This document shows positions 8,372 to 17,294 of a stretch of 64,000 nt of DNA, piece by piece. Each line of letters begins with the position of its first letter. The stretch's first letter is position 1. A program made the translations under genes and the position numbers. The stretch lies in contig NZ_JAMKCQ010000001.1 of NCBI RefSeq assembly GCF_024169515.1, forward strand, positions 2,852,001-2,916,000. The letters run 5' to 3'. This DNA comes from Erwinia aphidicola. GTDB taxonomy: Bacteria > Pseudomonadota > Gammaproteobacteria > Enterobacterales > Enterobacteriaceae. The notes beneath the pieces were generated by a model, which saw nothing but the letters and a program-made list of their open reading frames with translations, was not told the origin of the DNA and did not search any database.

Positions 8372-8495
8372 GTCATTCCTCATCACCCAAACGTATGGTT
8401 GGTAGCGGATTGCAGCCGCGACTGAAACCCGAATTATGAAGAGGCAGTGTCAATAAACTGTCAGGGATTTATGAAGAAACGGTCAAGGCGAAAAA

Positions 8496-9191
8496 ATGCA
8501 GACAAAGCGGATCCTGATTATTGAAGACGACGCCGATGCGGCGGACGTGCTCGATGCCTATTTAAAACGTGAAGGCTATGAGGTAAAGATTGCGGATGAC
8601 GGCCTTGCCGGGCTGGCAGCCGCCCAGGTGTGGAAGCCGGATCTGATTCTGCTGGATGTGATGCTTCCCGCCATGAAGGGAACGGAGGTGCTGGTCGCCC
8701 TGCGCCGGGAAAGTACCGTTCCGGTTATCATGGTCACGGCAATGGGGGACATGCCCGATAAAATCGGTGCGCTACGTTTCGGTGCCGATGATTATATTGT
8801 TAAACCTTATAATCCTGCCGAAGTTGTGGCACGGGTGCAGGCGGTGATGCGCCGCATGTCGTCAGCTGAAAAATCCGCTCCGGTCCTCCGGTGGCAGGAG
8901 CTTGAAGTGAATGCTGAGGCCCTCACTGCTGGTGTCAGGACCCCCGCTGGCGGGCTTGCCTGGCTCGAACTGACGCCGACGGAGTTTTCCGTGCTCACCA
9001 CGCTGATGCGCACGCCGACCCGCCCGTTTTCCCGTCAGCACCTGCTGGAAAGTTGCCTGCCGGAAAGCGAGGCGCTTGAGCGCGTGGTGGACACGCATAT
9101 CTATAACTTACGTAAAAAGCTCGAAGCGGCGGGTATTGTTAACGTACTGGTTAATGTGCGCGGCGTCGGTTACCGGTTCAGACAGCCATGA
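8496..9191 (+). CDS. OmpR-family response regulator, AdeR-like
   Basis: A 231-residue regulator with a receiver domain (acidic pocket EDD at 10-12, phospho-acceptor Asp54 in LLDVMLP, Lys103 in VKPY) and a winged-helix DNA-binding domain. The C-terminal stretch ALERVVDTHIYNLRKKLEAA and VLVNVRGVGYRF is strikingly like Acinetobacter AdeR from memory. The stop overlaps the histidine-kinase start by 4 bp (ATGA), so the two are coupled. The genes lie directly upstream of an RND efflux pump, as adeRS lies beside adeABC, although there in divergent orientation. BaeR- or SmeR-like names would also be defensible. Confidence 0.9.
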   Translation: MQTKRILIIEDDADAADVLDAYLKREGYEVKIADDGLAGLAAAQVWKPDLILLDVMLPAMKGTEVLVALRRESTVPVIMVTAMGDMPDKIGALRFGADDYIVKPYNPAEVVARVQAVMRRMSSAEKSAPVLRWQELEVNAEALTAGVRTPAGGLAWLELTPTEFSVLTTLMRTPTRPFSRQHLLESCLPESEALERVVDTHIYNLRKKLEAAGIVNVLVNVRGVGYRFRQP

Positions 9192-10351
9192 ATTCAAAAC
9201 ACTATCCGTCACTTTGGCGCTGGATTTGTATCCGTATACTGGCGCTGGCCATTGGCAGCGTTATCGTTATTGCGGTTTGTATGTGGCTGCGTTTTGCCAT
9301 TGAAAACCTCTGGGTGCTACACCATATGTCTCCTGCGCTCAGGGCCGAATTTTACGTGCTGCGTGATAATCCGGAACTTAATCTGGCGCGCTTTCATCAG
9401 ATTGTTGATGCAGGCTGGGGAGCGCGCTACTCCGATCCGTCGATCGCCAGCGCTGACTGGATTATGGTCGGCATCCTGGTGGTGGTGGTCATTCCTTTTA
9501 TTGTCTTTTTCGGCTTAAAAGCGGCACGCCCGCTCTCCTCGCAGTTCAGCGAACTGGCACAGGTGGCGAAGGCCGTGGCTAGGGGGGATTTCAGCACGCG
9601 TGCCAGAGCCGTTAAGTATGCCCCGTCTGAACTGGTTCAGTTTACGGATGACTTTAATGCCATGATGCTGCAGCTGTCGCGCTATGAGCGGGAACTGCGG
9701 GCGTCACACGTGGCCATGGCACATGAATTACGGTCACCTCTGACCGCGGCGGTGGGAAGGCTGCAGGGCATGCTGGACGAGGTGTTTCAGCCCGAGCCGC
9801 GACAGCTGCAAATGGTCATGAAACAGCTGTTGCACTTAAACCGGTTGATAGATGAGCTTCACCTGCTTTCACTGGCGGATGCCGGGCAGCTTAATCTTGA
9901 TAAAACTCCGGTCGATCTGACCGAACTGTTGCGTGAGCGTGCAGCCTGGCTCACCCCTCAGACGACCCCGATCGGATTTGATATCCGCCTTGGGCAGTCG
10001 AGTGTCTGCAGCTACACCGGCGATCCCTTCCGTCTTGGACAGGTGTTCACCATCCTGATGGAAAATGCCTTGCGCTATGCCGCAGAAGGCCAGCGCCTGG
10101 AGATTAATCTGGTTAAGAGACACGAGGGTTACGACGTCATCTTTGAAGATTTTGGCCCAGGTGTGGACAGCGAATTTTTACCGCTGATGTTTGAACGCTT
10201 TACCCGGGAAGAGGCCTCGCGCGCGCGCCATTCCGGCGGCAGTGGTTTAGGGCTGTCTATTGCCCGCGCGGTGTGCGAAGCGCACGGCGGAAGCATCAGG
10301 GCGGAACAGAAAGCGCAGGGAGGGCTGATTATCACCCTCAGCCTTACCTGA
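9188..10351 (+). CDS. Sensor histidine kinase, AdeS-like
   Basis: This 387-residue kinase has two transmembrane helices (about 16-36 and 91-110) enclosing a short periplasmic loop, a HAMP linker, a dimerisation/phospho-acceptor helix with His179 in MAHELRSPLTA, and an ATPase domain with an N box (LMENALRYA), EDFGPGVD and GGSGLGLSIA. It should phosphorylate the preceding response regulator. The sequence around the histidine (GRLQGMLDEVF) recalls AdeS. The small periplasmic domain suggests sensing within or near the membrane. The signal is unknown. Confidence 0.9.
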   Translation: MNSKHYPSLWRWICIRILALAIGSVIVIAVCMWLRFAIENLWVLHHMSPALRAEFYVLRDNPELNLARFHQIVDAGWGARYSDPSIASADWIMVGILVVVVIPFIVFFGLKAARPLSSQFSELAQVAKAVARGDFSTRARAVKYAPSELVQFTDDFNAMMLQLSRYERELRASHVAMAHELRSPLTAAVGRLQGMLDEVFQPEPRQLQMVMKQLLHLNRLIDELHLLSLADAGQLNLDKTPVDLTELLRERAAWLTPQTTPIGFDIRLGQSSVCSYTGDPFRLGQVFTILMENALRYAAEGQRLEINLVKRHEGYDVIFEDFGPGVDSEFLPLMFERFTREEASRARHSGGSGLGLSIARAVCEAHGGSIRAEQKAQGGLIITLSLT

Positions 10352-10461
10352 ACGGCCGGTAATGAAAAAAGTGCTTATCTTGACGGTCTCTTGATGGTTT
10401 ATTGCCGGAATCTGGACAGTGATTGTATTGAATAGCGATATCTCAATTCAGGATAACTGTC

Positions 10462-11604
10462 ATGGCTGTTACCTTCACCGACTTCGCGCGCCACGGCGTT
10501 CGTCATTTACACGCAGCAGGCCGGCTACTCCCGTTGATCCCCGCCGTCTGTGTGCTTGTTATGGTCATTGTGCTGACAGGGTGTGGTGAGAAAGACCCTA
10601 AGGAAGCCCCGGTCATCAGGCCGGTGCGCACGATCTCTGCACCGTTTCCTGCTGCCGCTGGCTCGCGGATCCAGACCGGAGAGATCCGTGCCCATGAGGA
10701 GGTCGCGCTCGGGTTCCGGCTGGATGGACGTATTCTGACGCGCCAGGCTGAGGTAGGGGACCGGGTGAGCGCCGGGCAGGTCCTGGCCACGCAGGAAAGC
10801 GTGACCAGCCATAATCAGCTCAGCAGCGCGCAGGCTGACCTGGAGAGCGCCCGCGCGGCAGAGCAGGTTGCCGCTCTCAACCTCAGGCGGATGCAGCAGC
10901 TGATGCCCTCCGGGGCTATTGCCCGCGCGCAGCTGGACAGCGCCAGGGCGGACTGGCAGAGCGCACGAGCGAAGCGACAGAGCAGCGACGATGCGCTGAA
11001 AAATGCGCAGGAAAACCTCTCCTGGTCAAAACTCACGGCCCCGGCTGACGGAGTGATCACTCAAGTCAGCGCGTCGGCAGGGCAGGTAGTCAGTGCGGGA
11101 CAGAGCGTCTTCACCCTGGCCAGCGGCAGCGGGCGCGATGCGGTATTTGATGTGGCGGACCCCCAGTCTGTTGCTCAACACGCTGACGGGCCGTTTAGCG
11201 TCTCGTTACTATCAGCCCCTTCCACGATGGCTGTGGGGCATTTCCGCGACGTCAGCCCGCAGGCCGACCCGCAAACCCGCACCTGGCGCGTGCGCATCAC
11301 GCTGGATAACCCGCCTGCGGCTATGGCTCTCGGTGCCACGGTTCAGCTGGCACTCAACGCCTCAGGCCCGCGCATGACGGCCCTGCCAGCCTCTGCGCTG
11401 ACCCGTGTCGGCGAACAGCCGGCCATTTTTGTCGTTGACGAAAAGACGCAGTCGCTGCACTTACGGCCGGTTGTCCTGGGGCGCTACAGTACCTCCGAAA
11501 TATTTATCTGCGACGGTATACGTCCTGGCGAAAAGGTGGTCGTGGCGGGGGTCAGTAAACTGCGGGAAGGTGAAAAAGTGCAGCCCGGGGAGGAGAGCGA
11601 ATGA
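10462..11604 (+). CDS. RND efflux periplasmic adaptor (lipoprotein)
   Basis: A 380-residue membrane-fusion protein. The N-terminus holds a hydrophobic segment ending in the lipobox LTGC (Cys41), so it should be anchored to the inner membrane by lipid. Then come the biotinyl-lipoyl-like half (GFRLDGRILTRQAEVGDRVS), an alpha-helical hairpin rich in Ala/Gln/Ser, the second lipoyl half (LTAPADGVITQVSASAGQVV) and a beta-barrel with membrane-proximal domain. The stop overlaps the pump gene by 4 bp. AGGATAA precedes the ATG. It bridges the pump to an outer-membrane channel, which is not encoded here, so TolC is the likely partner. Confidence 0.92.
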   Translation: MAVTFTDFARHGVRHLHAAGRLLPLIPAVCVLVMVIVLTGCGEKDPKEAPVIRPVRTISAPFPAAAGSRIQTGEIRAHEEVALGFRLDGRILTRQAEVGDRVSAGQVLATQESVTSHNQLSSAQADLESARAAEQVAALNLRRMQQLMPSGAIARAQLDSARADWQSARAKRQSSDDALKNAQENLSWSKLTAPADGVITQVSASAGQVVSAGQSVFTLASGSGRDAVFDVADPQSVAQHADGPFSVSLLSAPSTMAVGHFRDVSPQADPQTRTWRVRITLDNPPAAMALGATVQLALNASGPRMTALPASALTRVGEQPAIFVVDEKTQSLHLRPVVLGRYSTSEIFICDGIRPGEKVVVAGVSKLREGEKVQPGEESE

Positions 11605-14600
11605 AACCGTCATCCGCTGCCGGGGCGTTCAACCTTTCCGCCTGGGCGCTGAACCATCAGTCGCTGGTCACCTTTTTTATGCTGCTGTTAATGGCGGCGG
11701 GGATCGTCAGCTATCAGCAACTCCCCCGTAATGAAGACCCGGCGTTTACCATAAAAACGGCCGTGGTATCGGCAGGCTGGCCGGGTGCCAGCATGACGGA
11801 TACGGCTAATCTGGTCACCGATGCGCTGGAGAAAAAACTGCAGGAAACGCCCTGTCTCGACTACGTGCAGAGCGAAACCCATGCCGGAAAATCGGTGATT
11901 TTTGTCAATCTTCGCGATGACACGCCGCCCTCAAAAGTGGCGGGCATATGGTATCAGGTGCGTAAAAAGATGCAGGATATCGCGCCATCGCTGCCTGCCG
12001 GTGTGCAGGGCCCGTCCGTCAACGACGAGTTTGATGACACCTTCGGCACCCTTTATGGCTTTACGGCAGAGGGTTTCACGGCGCGTGAGCTTCGTGACAG
12101 GGTTGATGATATCAGCCGCAGCCTGATGTCGCTGCCGGACATGGGCAAAATCAGCCTGCTGGGCGTGCAGGAGGAGAATATTGTGCTCGCCTTTTCACCG
12201 GCCCAGCTGGCCGGAATGGGGCTGGATTTACAGCAAATAACCGATGCGCTCAAGGCGCAGAACGCGGTGGAGCCTTCAGGGATCCTGCGCAGTGACCGTG
12301 AGAACATTGCGCTGCGCGTTAGCGGGGCACTGACCTCTGAGCAAAGTCTACGCGCCGTGACGCTCCACGTTGCCTCGCGCTACATCCCCCTGACGGATAT
12401 TGCGACCATCAGCCGTGAGGATGCAGAGCCCCCGTCACCCGCGTTTCGGGTCAACGGCCAGCCCGCCATCGGTCTTGCCATCTCCATGGCCGCCACGGGC
12501 AACATGCTCACTTTCGGCCACGCGCTGAAAGCGCGGATGGCGGTGATTAGTGCCCATCTTCCGCACGGCATTGAAATGGTCAGGGTGGCGGACCAGTCTG
12601 CCGTGGTGGCGCAGGCCGTGAGCGGATTTATCCGGGTACTGATTGAGGCCGTGGTGATTGTTCTGGCGGTCTCCTTCGTCTCGCTGGGGACCCGTGCCGG
12701 GCTGGTGGTGGCCGCGGCTATTCCCATCGTGCTGGCAATGACCTTTACCGGCATGATGCTTGCCGGCATCGGGTTACAGCGTATCTCGCTGGGCGCATTA
12801 ATCATCGCGCTGGGGCTGCTGGTAGACGATGCGATGATAACCGTTGAAGCGATGGTGTCGCGTATCGAGGCCGGTGATACCAAATGGCGCGCCGCGACTT
12901 ACGCCTTCGAGACCACCGCCTTCCCGATGCTGACCGGCACCCTGGTGATGATAGCGGGCTTTATTCCGGTGGGATTTGCCGCCTCAAGCGCCGGAGAGTA
13001 CTGCTATTCGCTGTTCGCCGTGGTGCTGATCGCGCTGCTCTGTTCATGGGTAGTGGCGATTCTTTTTTCACCGCTGGTCGGAACCTGGCTGTTACCCGAG
13101 AAGCTTGCCTCACACGCTGAGCAGCAGGGAAGGCTGATGCGCGTCTATCAGCGCCTGCTCAATCTGGTTCTTCAGAGACGGGCTGCCACCCTTTGCCTTG
13201 CCTGCCTGTTATTAGCGTTAGCCTCTTATGCCACCACGCTGATGCAGGGCGAGTTTTTCCCCGCCTCCGATCGCCCGGAACTGCTGGTCAGCCTGACGCT
13301 TCCCGGCAACGCTTCCCAGCGCGACACGGGGCGGCAGGCCGGGCGTCTGGAGCAGGCCCTGCAAGGCAATCCGAACATCGACCATTTTTCCACCTACGTG
13401 GGGTCAGGAGCCGTGCGGTTTTATCTGCCGATGGACGTATTACTGGATGATGAGAACACGGCGCAGCTGGTGGTGGTCGCCAGGGGCCTGAAGGAGAGGG
13501 ATAAACTGCGCGCGCAGCTGCAAACTATTTTAGCCCGGGATTTCAGTGATATCACTACGCGCGTCTCACCGCTTGAGCTGGGCCCGCCGGTAGGCTGGCC
13601 AATAAAATATCGCGTCAGCGGGCCGAACTACCGCAAAGTCAGGCAGATTGCGCAGCATCTTGCCAGCGTGCTCGGCAACAGTCCGGCAACCCGGGAGGTT
13701 AACCTGACCGCCGGTGAACCTGAAAGAGCGATCGCTTTGCAGGTCAATCAGACCGCCGCACGTGCGGCGGGCGTCTCTTCCGAAAGTCTGGCAACCTTAC
13801 TCAACACGGTCTGGTCTGGCAGCGTGGTGACCACCGTCAGGGATAAAAACCGGCTGATTGATGTGGTGCTGCGCGCTAACCAGCGTGAGAGTCAGGACTT
13901 AACCACGCTGTCCGGGCTGACGATCGCGACAGCAGAAGGCAAAAAAATCCCCTTAAGCCAGGTGGCGACGCCCGCCTGGGGAGTGGATGACCCGGTTATC
14001 TGGCGCCGACAACGGCTGCCGTTTATCACCGTGCAGACCGATCTGGCCGCAGGTTTACGGGCTGAGGCCGTTTCACAGCGGCTTGCTCCCTTAATTGCCC
14101 GTATCCGAACCACCTTACCGGCGGAGTATGCGATAGAGGAGGGGGGCGAGGTGGCAGAGTCGGACAAAGGCAACAGTTCGGTATTTGCCGTGCTGCCGGT
14201 TACCCTTATTATTATGCTTATCCTGCTGATGGTGCAGCTGCAGCGATTCTCGCGCATGCTTATCGCCCTGTTTATGGCGCCGTTTGGCCTTATTGGCATT
14301 GTGCTGGCGATGTTGCCGACGGGGACGCCGATGGGGTTTGTTGCCTTGCTCGGTATCATCGCCTTAGCCGGCATGATTATCCGCAACGCGGTGATCCTGA
14401 TCGCGGAAGTGGACAGCAACGTCAGGCAGGGGCTTGAGTGCGATGAGGCGATCGAAGCTGCGGCAAAACACCGGGCCCGGCCTATCTTGCTCACGGCCTG
14501 CGCTGCCATACTGGGAATGATCCCGATTGCTGAGCAGGTCTTCTGGGGGCCCATGGCCTACGCGATTATCGGCGGACTTCTCGTGGCCACCTTCGTCACG

Positions 14601-14678
14601 CTTACGGTATTACCTGCCGCACTGAGTCTTGTTATGCAGTTCGAGCAGAGGCGTGATGGCGGCAAAATAGGCCGGTGA
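11601..14678 (+). CDS. RND-family multidrug efflux pump, inner-membrane permease
   Basis: The 1025-residue protein has the full RND layout: TM1 near residue 20, a first large periplasmic loop, TM2-6, TM7, a second periplasmic loop, and TM8-12. The proton-relay acidic pair is present as Asp409-Asp410 in GLLVDDAMITVE in TM4. NEDPAFTIKTAVVSAGWPGA near the N-terminus is typical of the TriC/VexH-like branch rather than AcrB itself. Substrates cannot be predicted; drugs, detergents or metabolites are possible. It is coupled to the adaptor gene, and the AdeRS-like pair upstream is the likely regulator. No outer-membrane factor gene follows. Confidence 0.93.
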   Translation: MKPSSAAGAFNLSAWALNHQSLVTFFMLLLMAAGIVSYQQLPRNEDPAFTIKTAVVSAGWPGASMTDTANLVTDALEKKLQETPCLDYVQSETHAGKSVIFVNLRDDTPPSKVAGIWYQVRKKMQDIAPSLPAGVQGPSVNDEFDDTFGTLYGFTAEGFTARELRDRVDDISRSLMSLPDMGKISLLGVQEENIVLAFSPAQLAGMGLDLQQITDALKAQNAVEPSGILRSDRENIALRVSGALTSEQSLRAVTLHVASRYIPLTDIATISREDAEPPSPAFRVNGQPAIGLAISMAATGNMLTFGHALKARMAVISAHLPHGIEMVRVADQSAVVAQAVSGFIRVLIEAVVIVLAVSFVSLGTRAGLVVAAAIPIVLAMTFTGMMLAGIGLQRISLGALIIALGLLVDDAMITVEAMVSRIEAGDTKWRAATYAFETTAFPMLTGTLVMIAGFIPVGFAASSAGEYCYSLFAVVLIALLCSWVVAILFSPLVGTWLLPEKLASHAEQQGRLMRVYQRLLNLVLQRRAATLCLACLLLALASYATTLMQGEFFPASDRPELLVSLTLPGNASQRDTGRQAGRLEQALQGNPNIDHFSTYVGSGAVRFYLPMDVLLDDENTAQLVVVARGLKERDKLRAQLQTILARDFSDITTRVSPLELGPPVGWPIKYRVSGPNYRKVRQIAQHLASVLGNSPATREVNLTAGEPERAIALQVNQTAARAAGVSSESLATLLNTVWSGSVVTTVRDKNRLIDVVLRANQRESQDLTTLSGLTIATAEGKKIPLSQVATPAWGVDDPVIWRRQRLPFITVQTDLAAGLRAEAVSQRLAPLIARIRTTLPAEYAIEEGGEVAESDKGNSSVFAVLPVTLIIMLILLMVQLQRFSRMLIALFMAPFGLIGIVLAMLPTGTPMGFVALLGIIALAGMIIRNAVILIAEVDSNVRQGLECDEAIEAAAKHRARPILLTACAAILGMIPIAEQVFWGPMAYAIIGGLLVATFVTLTVLPAALSLVMQFEQRRDGGKIGR

Positions 14679-15193
14679 GCGGGGTCAGAGAGGGGGCATT
14701 TTGGCTTTGGCTTCAGATGTTGGAAGGAGCGATATGCCGCCAGGACCGACCGCGCGTGAAACCTTTTACTGGGGAGCAGTAATAGCCTATAGGACGTGAC
14801 TGCAGCAGGCAGGGTTAGGGTTGTGCTGATTCTTGTGGGATGCTTTGAGCGATGAGGGGAAGTTTTGCATAAATTAGTTTTCTGAATAGCCACACTTAGC
14901 TTTCATTCAAGTCAGGCTGAAAAAGTGAGCCATAAATGCAGGCAGGAATGATTTCTGGAACCGTGATTGAAAACTGGACGCACCAAAAAAGCGTAGATGT
15001 TGAGTGATAAAGAAGAAAATGCAACATGTTCGGAATGCTACTGCTCTAAATAGTCCCGGACTTAATACCCTGTGTAGACAGAGTTAAACCTGCCTGATTG
15101 CACCACAGTAATGTAAGGATTATTGCAAAAAATGCCCGATACGCGGACGGGGCCCTCTTCGCAGGAAATATCTGACGCGAAGAGGGGGCTGAG
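14679..15193. other. Intergenic region with hairpins near its right end
   Basis: No credible gene is seen. Near the right end CCCTCTTCGC (15153-15162) pairs with GCGAAGAGGG (15177-15186). A second, imperfect GC-rich stem (15134-15138 with 15149-15153) is followed on the minus strand by a T-run (15126-15132). Together they probably terminate the VOC gene. The region from 14700 to 15100 shows nothing I can name. Confidence 0.45.
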
Positions 15194-15595
15194 TTAGCAG
15201 ATCCCGTTCTGGAAAAGATCCCACCGGTTACCGTATAGATCCTCAAACACCACGACGGTTCCGTACTCTTCCTCACGGGGTTCTTCACAGAAATGCACGC
15301 CCTTCTCCTTCATGGACGTATAATCGCGCCAGAAGTCGTCAGTCTGCAGGAACAGGAAAACGCGGCCTCCGGCCTGATCGCCAATGAATCCGGTCTGCCG
15401 ATCACTAGAAGCCCGGGCAAGCAGCAGATTGCAGTCGCTGCCGGGCGAGGGGGTAACGACAACCCAGCGCTTGCCGGGCTGAGGCGTATCTTCCACAAGG
15501 GTAAATCCGAGTTTATCAGTGTAATAACTGATGGCTCTGTCATAATCATCCACTACCACCGCCACGTAACCAAGACATCTTTTTTGTGTACGCAT
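15194..15595 (-). CDS. VOC-superfamily (glyoxalase-like) protein
   Basis: A 133-residue protein of the vicinal-oxygen-chelate fold with two beta-alpha-beta-beta-beta halves: CLGYVAVVVDDYDRAISYYT at the N-terminus and GVHFCEEPREEEYGTVVVFE then DLYGNRWDLFQ at the C-terminus. The final Glu/Asp pattern fits metal-dependent relatives, but family members include lyases, dioxygenases and antibiotic-binding proteins, so no substrate is claimed. The start at 15595 has AAGGAGA just upstream and gives the expected length; a start 39 bp further up has no such site. It stands alone between two gene-poor regions. Confidence 0.85.
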   Translation of the reverse strand: MRTQKRCLGYVAVVVDDYDRAISYYTDKLGFTLVEDTPQPGKRWVVVTPSPGSDCNLLLARASSDRQTGFIGDQAGGRVFLFLQTDDFWRDYTSMKEKGVHFCEEPREEEYGTVVVFEDLYGNRWDLFQNGIC

Positions 15596-16202
15596 CGCTT
15601 TCTCCTTGTTAAGCCAAACTATGGTATATAGCAAAAATGTTGATTATTATACAAAAAAATCGTTAAGCTAATTGATATATAGTCAAGTGTTATATTTTGA
15701 TGTGTGTCACAGTATTAAGCTGAAAAAACTTATCGCCTGTAAAGGTTATTAATTGAGTCAGGATTCCGCATAAAACTCTACCGATCGAAAATGTACCAGA
15801 ACAGAAAATTAGCACCCTAATGGCGATATGCCACAATAAGACATTTAAGCAAGATTAACCTCATAAAAACAGAAGGGTTGTTCTAAAAATAGAACACTGG
15901 TAATTATCACTAAAAAATGAAATGCAGGCCTAACTTCAATAAAGTGAAAATAAATTTTTTTAATAAGAAAACACACTATAAACAATAGGTTGTTATTATG
16001 TTATTAAGAAAAATTAACATATAATATAATTTGAAGAATAGATTGCGTTGCTCTAAATTGAGTGGAGGTTGTATAAGTAAGCTAGGTTCACGAAAAACAA
16101 GCATAGTCTTTCTTAGCATTTGTATTCCATGTCACACCATATACTGCTGGGCATCAAAAGGTAGCCAACACTCGTGCTTGATAATAGTGTAATTCCTATT
16201 CT
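15596..16202. other. AT-rich gap at the left edge of the insertion
   Basis: More than 600 bp of AT-rich sequence with no credible frame or RNA. Composition shifts sharply compared with the efflux region, marking the beginning of acquired DNA that also carries the IS30 remnant and the genes to its right. Confidence 0.45.
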
Positions 16203-16927
16203 TTAAGGATGGTTTATGCGAGAAATATTACGGTCATGTCCTGCAATTTCAGGTGGTCTTTCGCTGATAGGTATCGCATCAGGGATTGACCCTAATCCTT
16301 TCCCTTTTAGCGATGACGTTCTGGATCTAAGCACTACTCTTCCGCTTCTGAGGCCTTGCTGCAGTTCTTTTTTTAATGCTCCCCGGGTTTGTATAAAAAG
16401 CGTTTTATAAATCGTTTCGTGTGACACATGCATTTCCTGATTATCTGGATAACAGCGTTTTAACCAACCGGCGATTTGTTCCGGCGACCAGTCCTGATGC
16501 ATCTTCTCTGCAATGATTTTACACAATGTGGGGCTTTCAATTAGCTTGCAAGGTTTTGGTCTCAGAGCATGTTCCCATGCAGCCGTATCCGCCTTTGCTG
16601 CACGGTATTGTTTTGCACCTCCGTGCCTCTTGATCTCGCGGCTAATCTTTGAGGGGGCTCTTGATAATTTGTCAGCGATGTTCCTGATGCTCCGTTTTGC
16701 TACCAGCCCTCTGGATATCTCCTCTCTTTCATCAAGCGAAAGCGCTAACCGGTGCCGCTTTCGGACAGGGGACGGTATCCACCAGTCTGATGGATAGTGG
16801 GCATGATCGAAGAATGGTATCTGTCAAACATTCTGGCGATATCATGCAGGGAATTCCCTTGGTTATATGTGTCCCAGATAATCGCTTTCTGTTCTGGCGT
16901 GTAGTAAATGCGCGTTCTTCGTTTCAT
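16203..16927 (-). mobile_element. IS30-family transposase remnant (frameshifted, 3'-truncated)
   Basis: From 16927 downward the product starts MKRRTRIYYTPEQKAIIWDT, then SLHDIARMFDRYHSSIMPTI, the helix-turn-helix N-terminus of IS30-type transposases. A missing base near 16767-16773 shifts the frame; the second frame continues LALSLDEREEISRGLVAKRS, then HQDWSPEQIAGWLKRCYPDN and VSHETIYKTLFIQTRGALKK. The homology stops after ISERPPEIA near 16245, before the DDE catalytic core. The element is therefore dead, and I cannot see its terminal inverted repeats. It marks mobile-element activity at the left side of the insertion. Confidence 0.85.
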
Positions 16928-17168
16928 GGCAACGTCCCCCCTCGTTTTAGGATAGCGTTGCTTCGACCCATTGAACTCACAGCGATAAGCGGACTTTGCG
17001 ATGCTGTCTAAGATTAGATTAAAATTTTGTTAAAGTTTTAGTTAAAACTGCCGAAAATCCACTGAGATAAATTTTTTTGATTTACAGGGACGTAATGGTG
17101 TCTGTGGAAAACCATAGGCATGATAATTTATAAGACCTCCCGCAAATACTCAAGATACTGGATAATCT
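16928..17168. other. Upstream region of the 41/473-residue gene pair
   Basis: AT-rich sequence that should hold the promoter of the following pair. A short alternative frame (17120-17209, 29 residues, beginning MIIYKTSRKYSRYWIIYEEG) overlaps the small ORF below and competes with it as the true leader peptide. Confidence 0.35.
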
Positions 17169-17294
17169 ATGAAGAAGGACGAAAAACCAGCATATATAGG
17201 CCATCCTAATCGGTTTCACACTTTGATTATATTAATTAAGAATCAACTTGGCGTTGATGTTTCACCAATTCAATATGGAGAACTGAAAAAATGA
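17169..17294 (+). CDS. Small 41-residue ORF coupled to the 473-residue protein
   Basis: An ATG at 17169 opens 41 codons (MKKDEKPAYIGHPNRFHTLI, then ILIKNQLGVDVSPIQYGELK and a final Lys). The terminal ATGA overlap with the next start is the arrangement of translationally coupled genes, which is the main reason to take it seriously. A TAA lies two codons upstream, so it is not simply the tail of a longer frame. The ribosome-binding site is weak (GGATAATCT). No family is recognised. It could be a real small partner protein, a leader peptide, or the remnant of a larger upstream gene. Confidence 0.45.
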   Translation: MKKDEKPAYIGHPNRFHTLIILIKNQLGVDVSPIQYGELKK

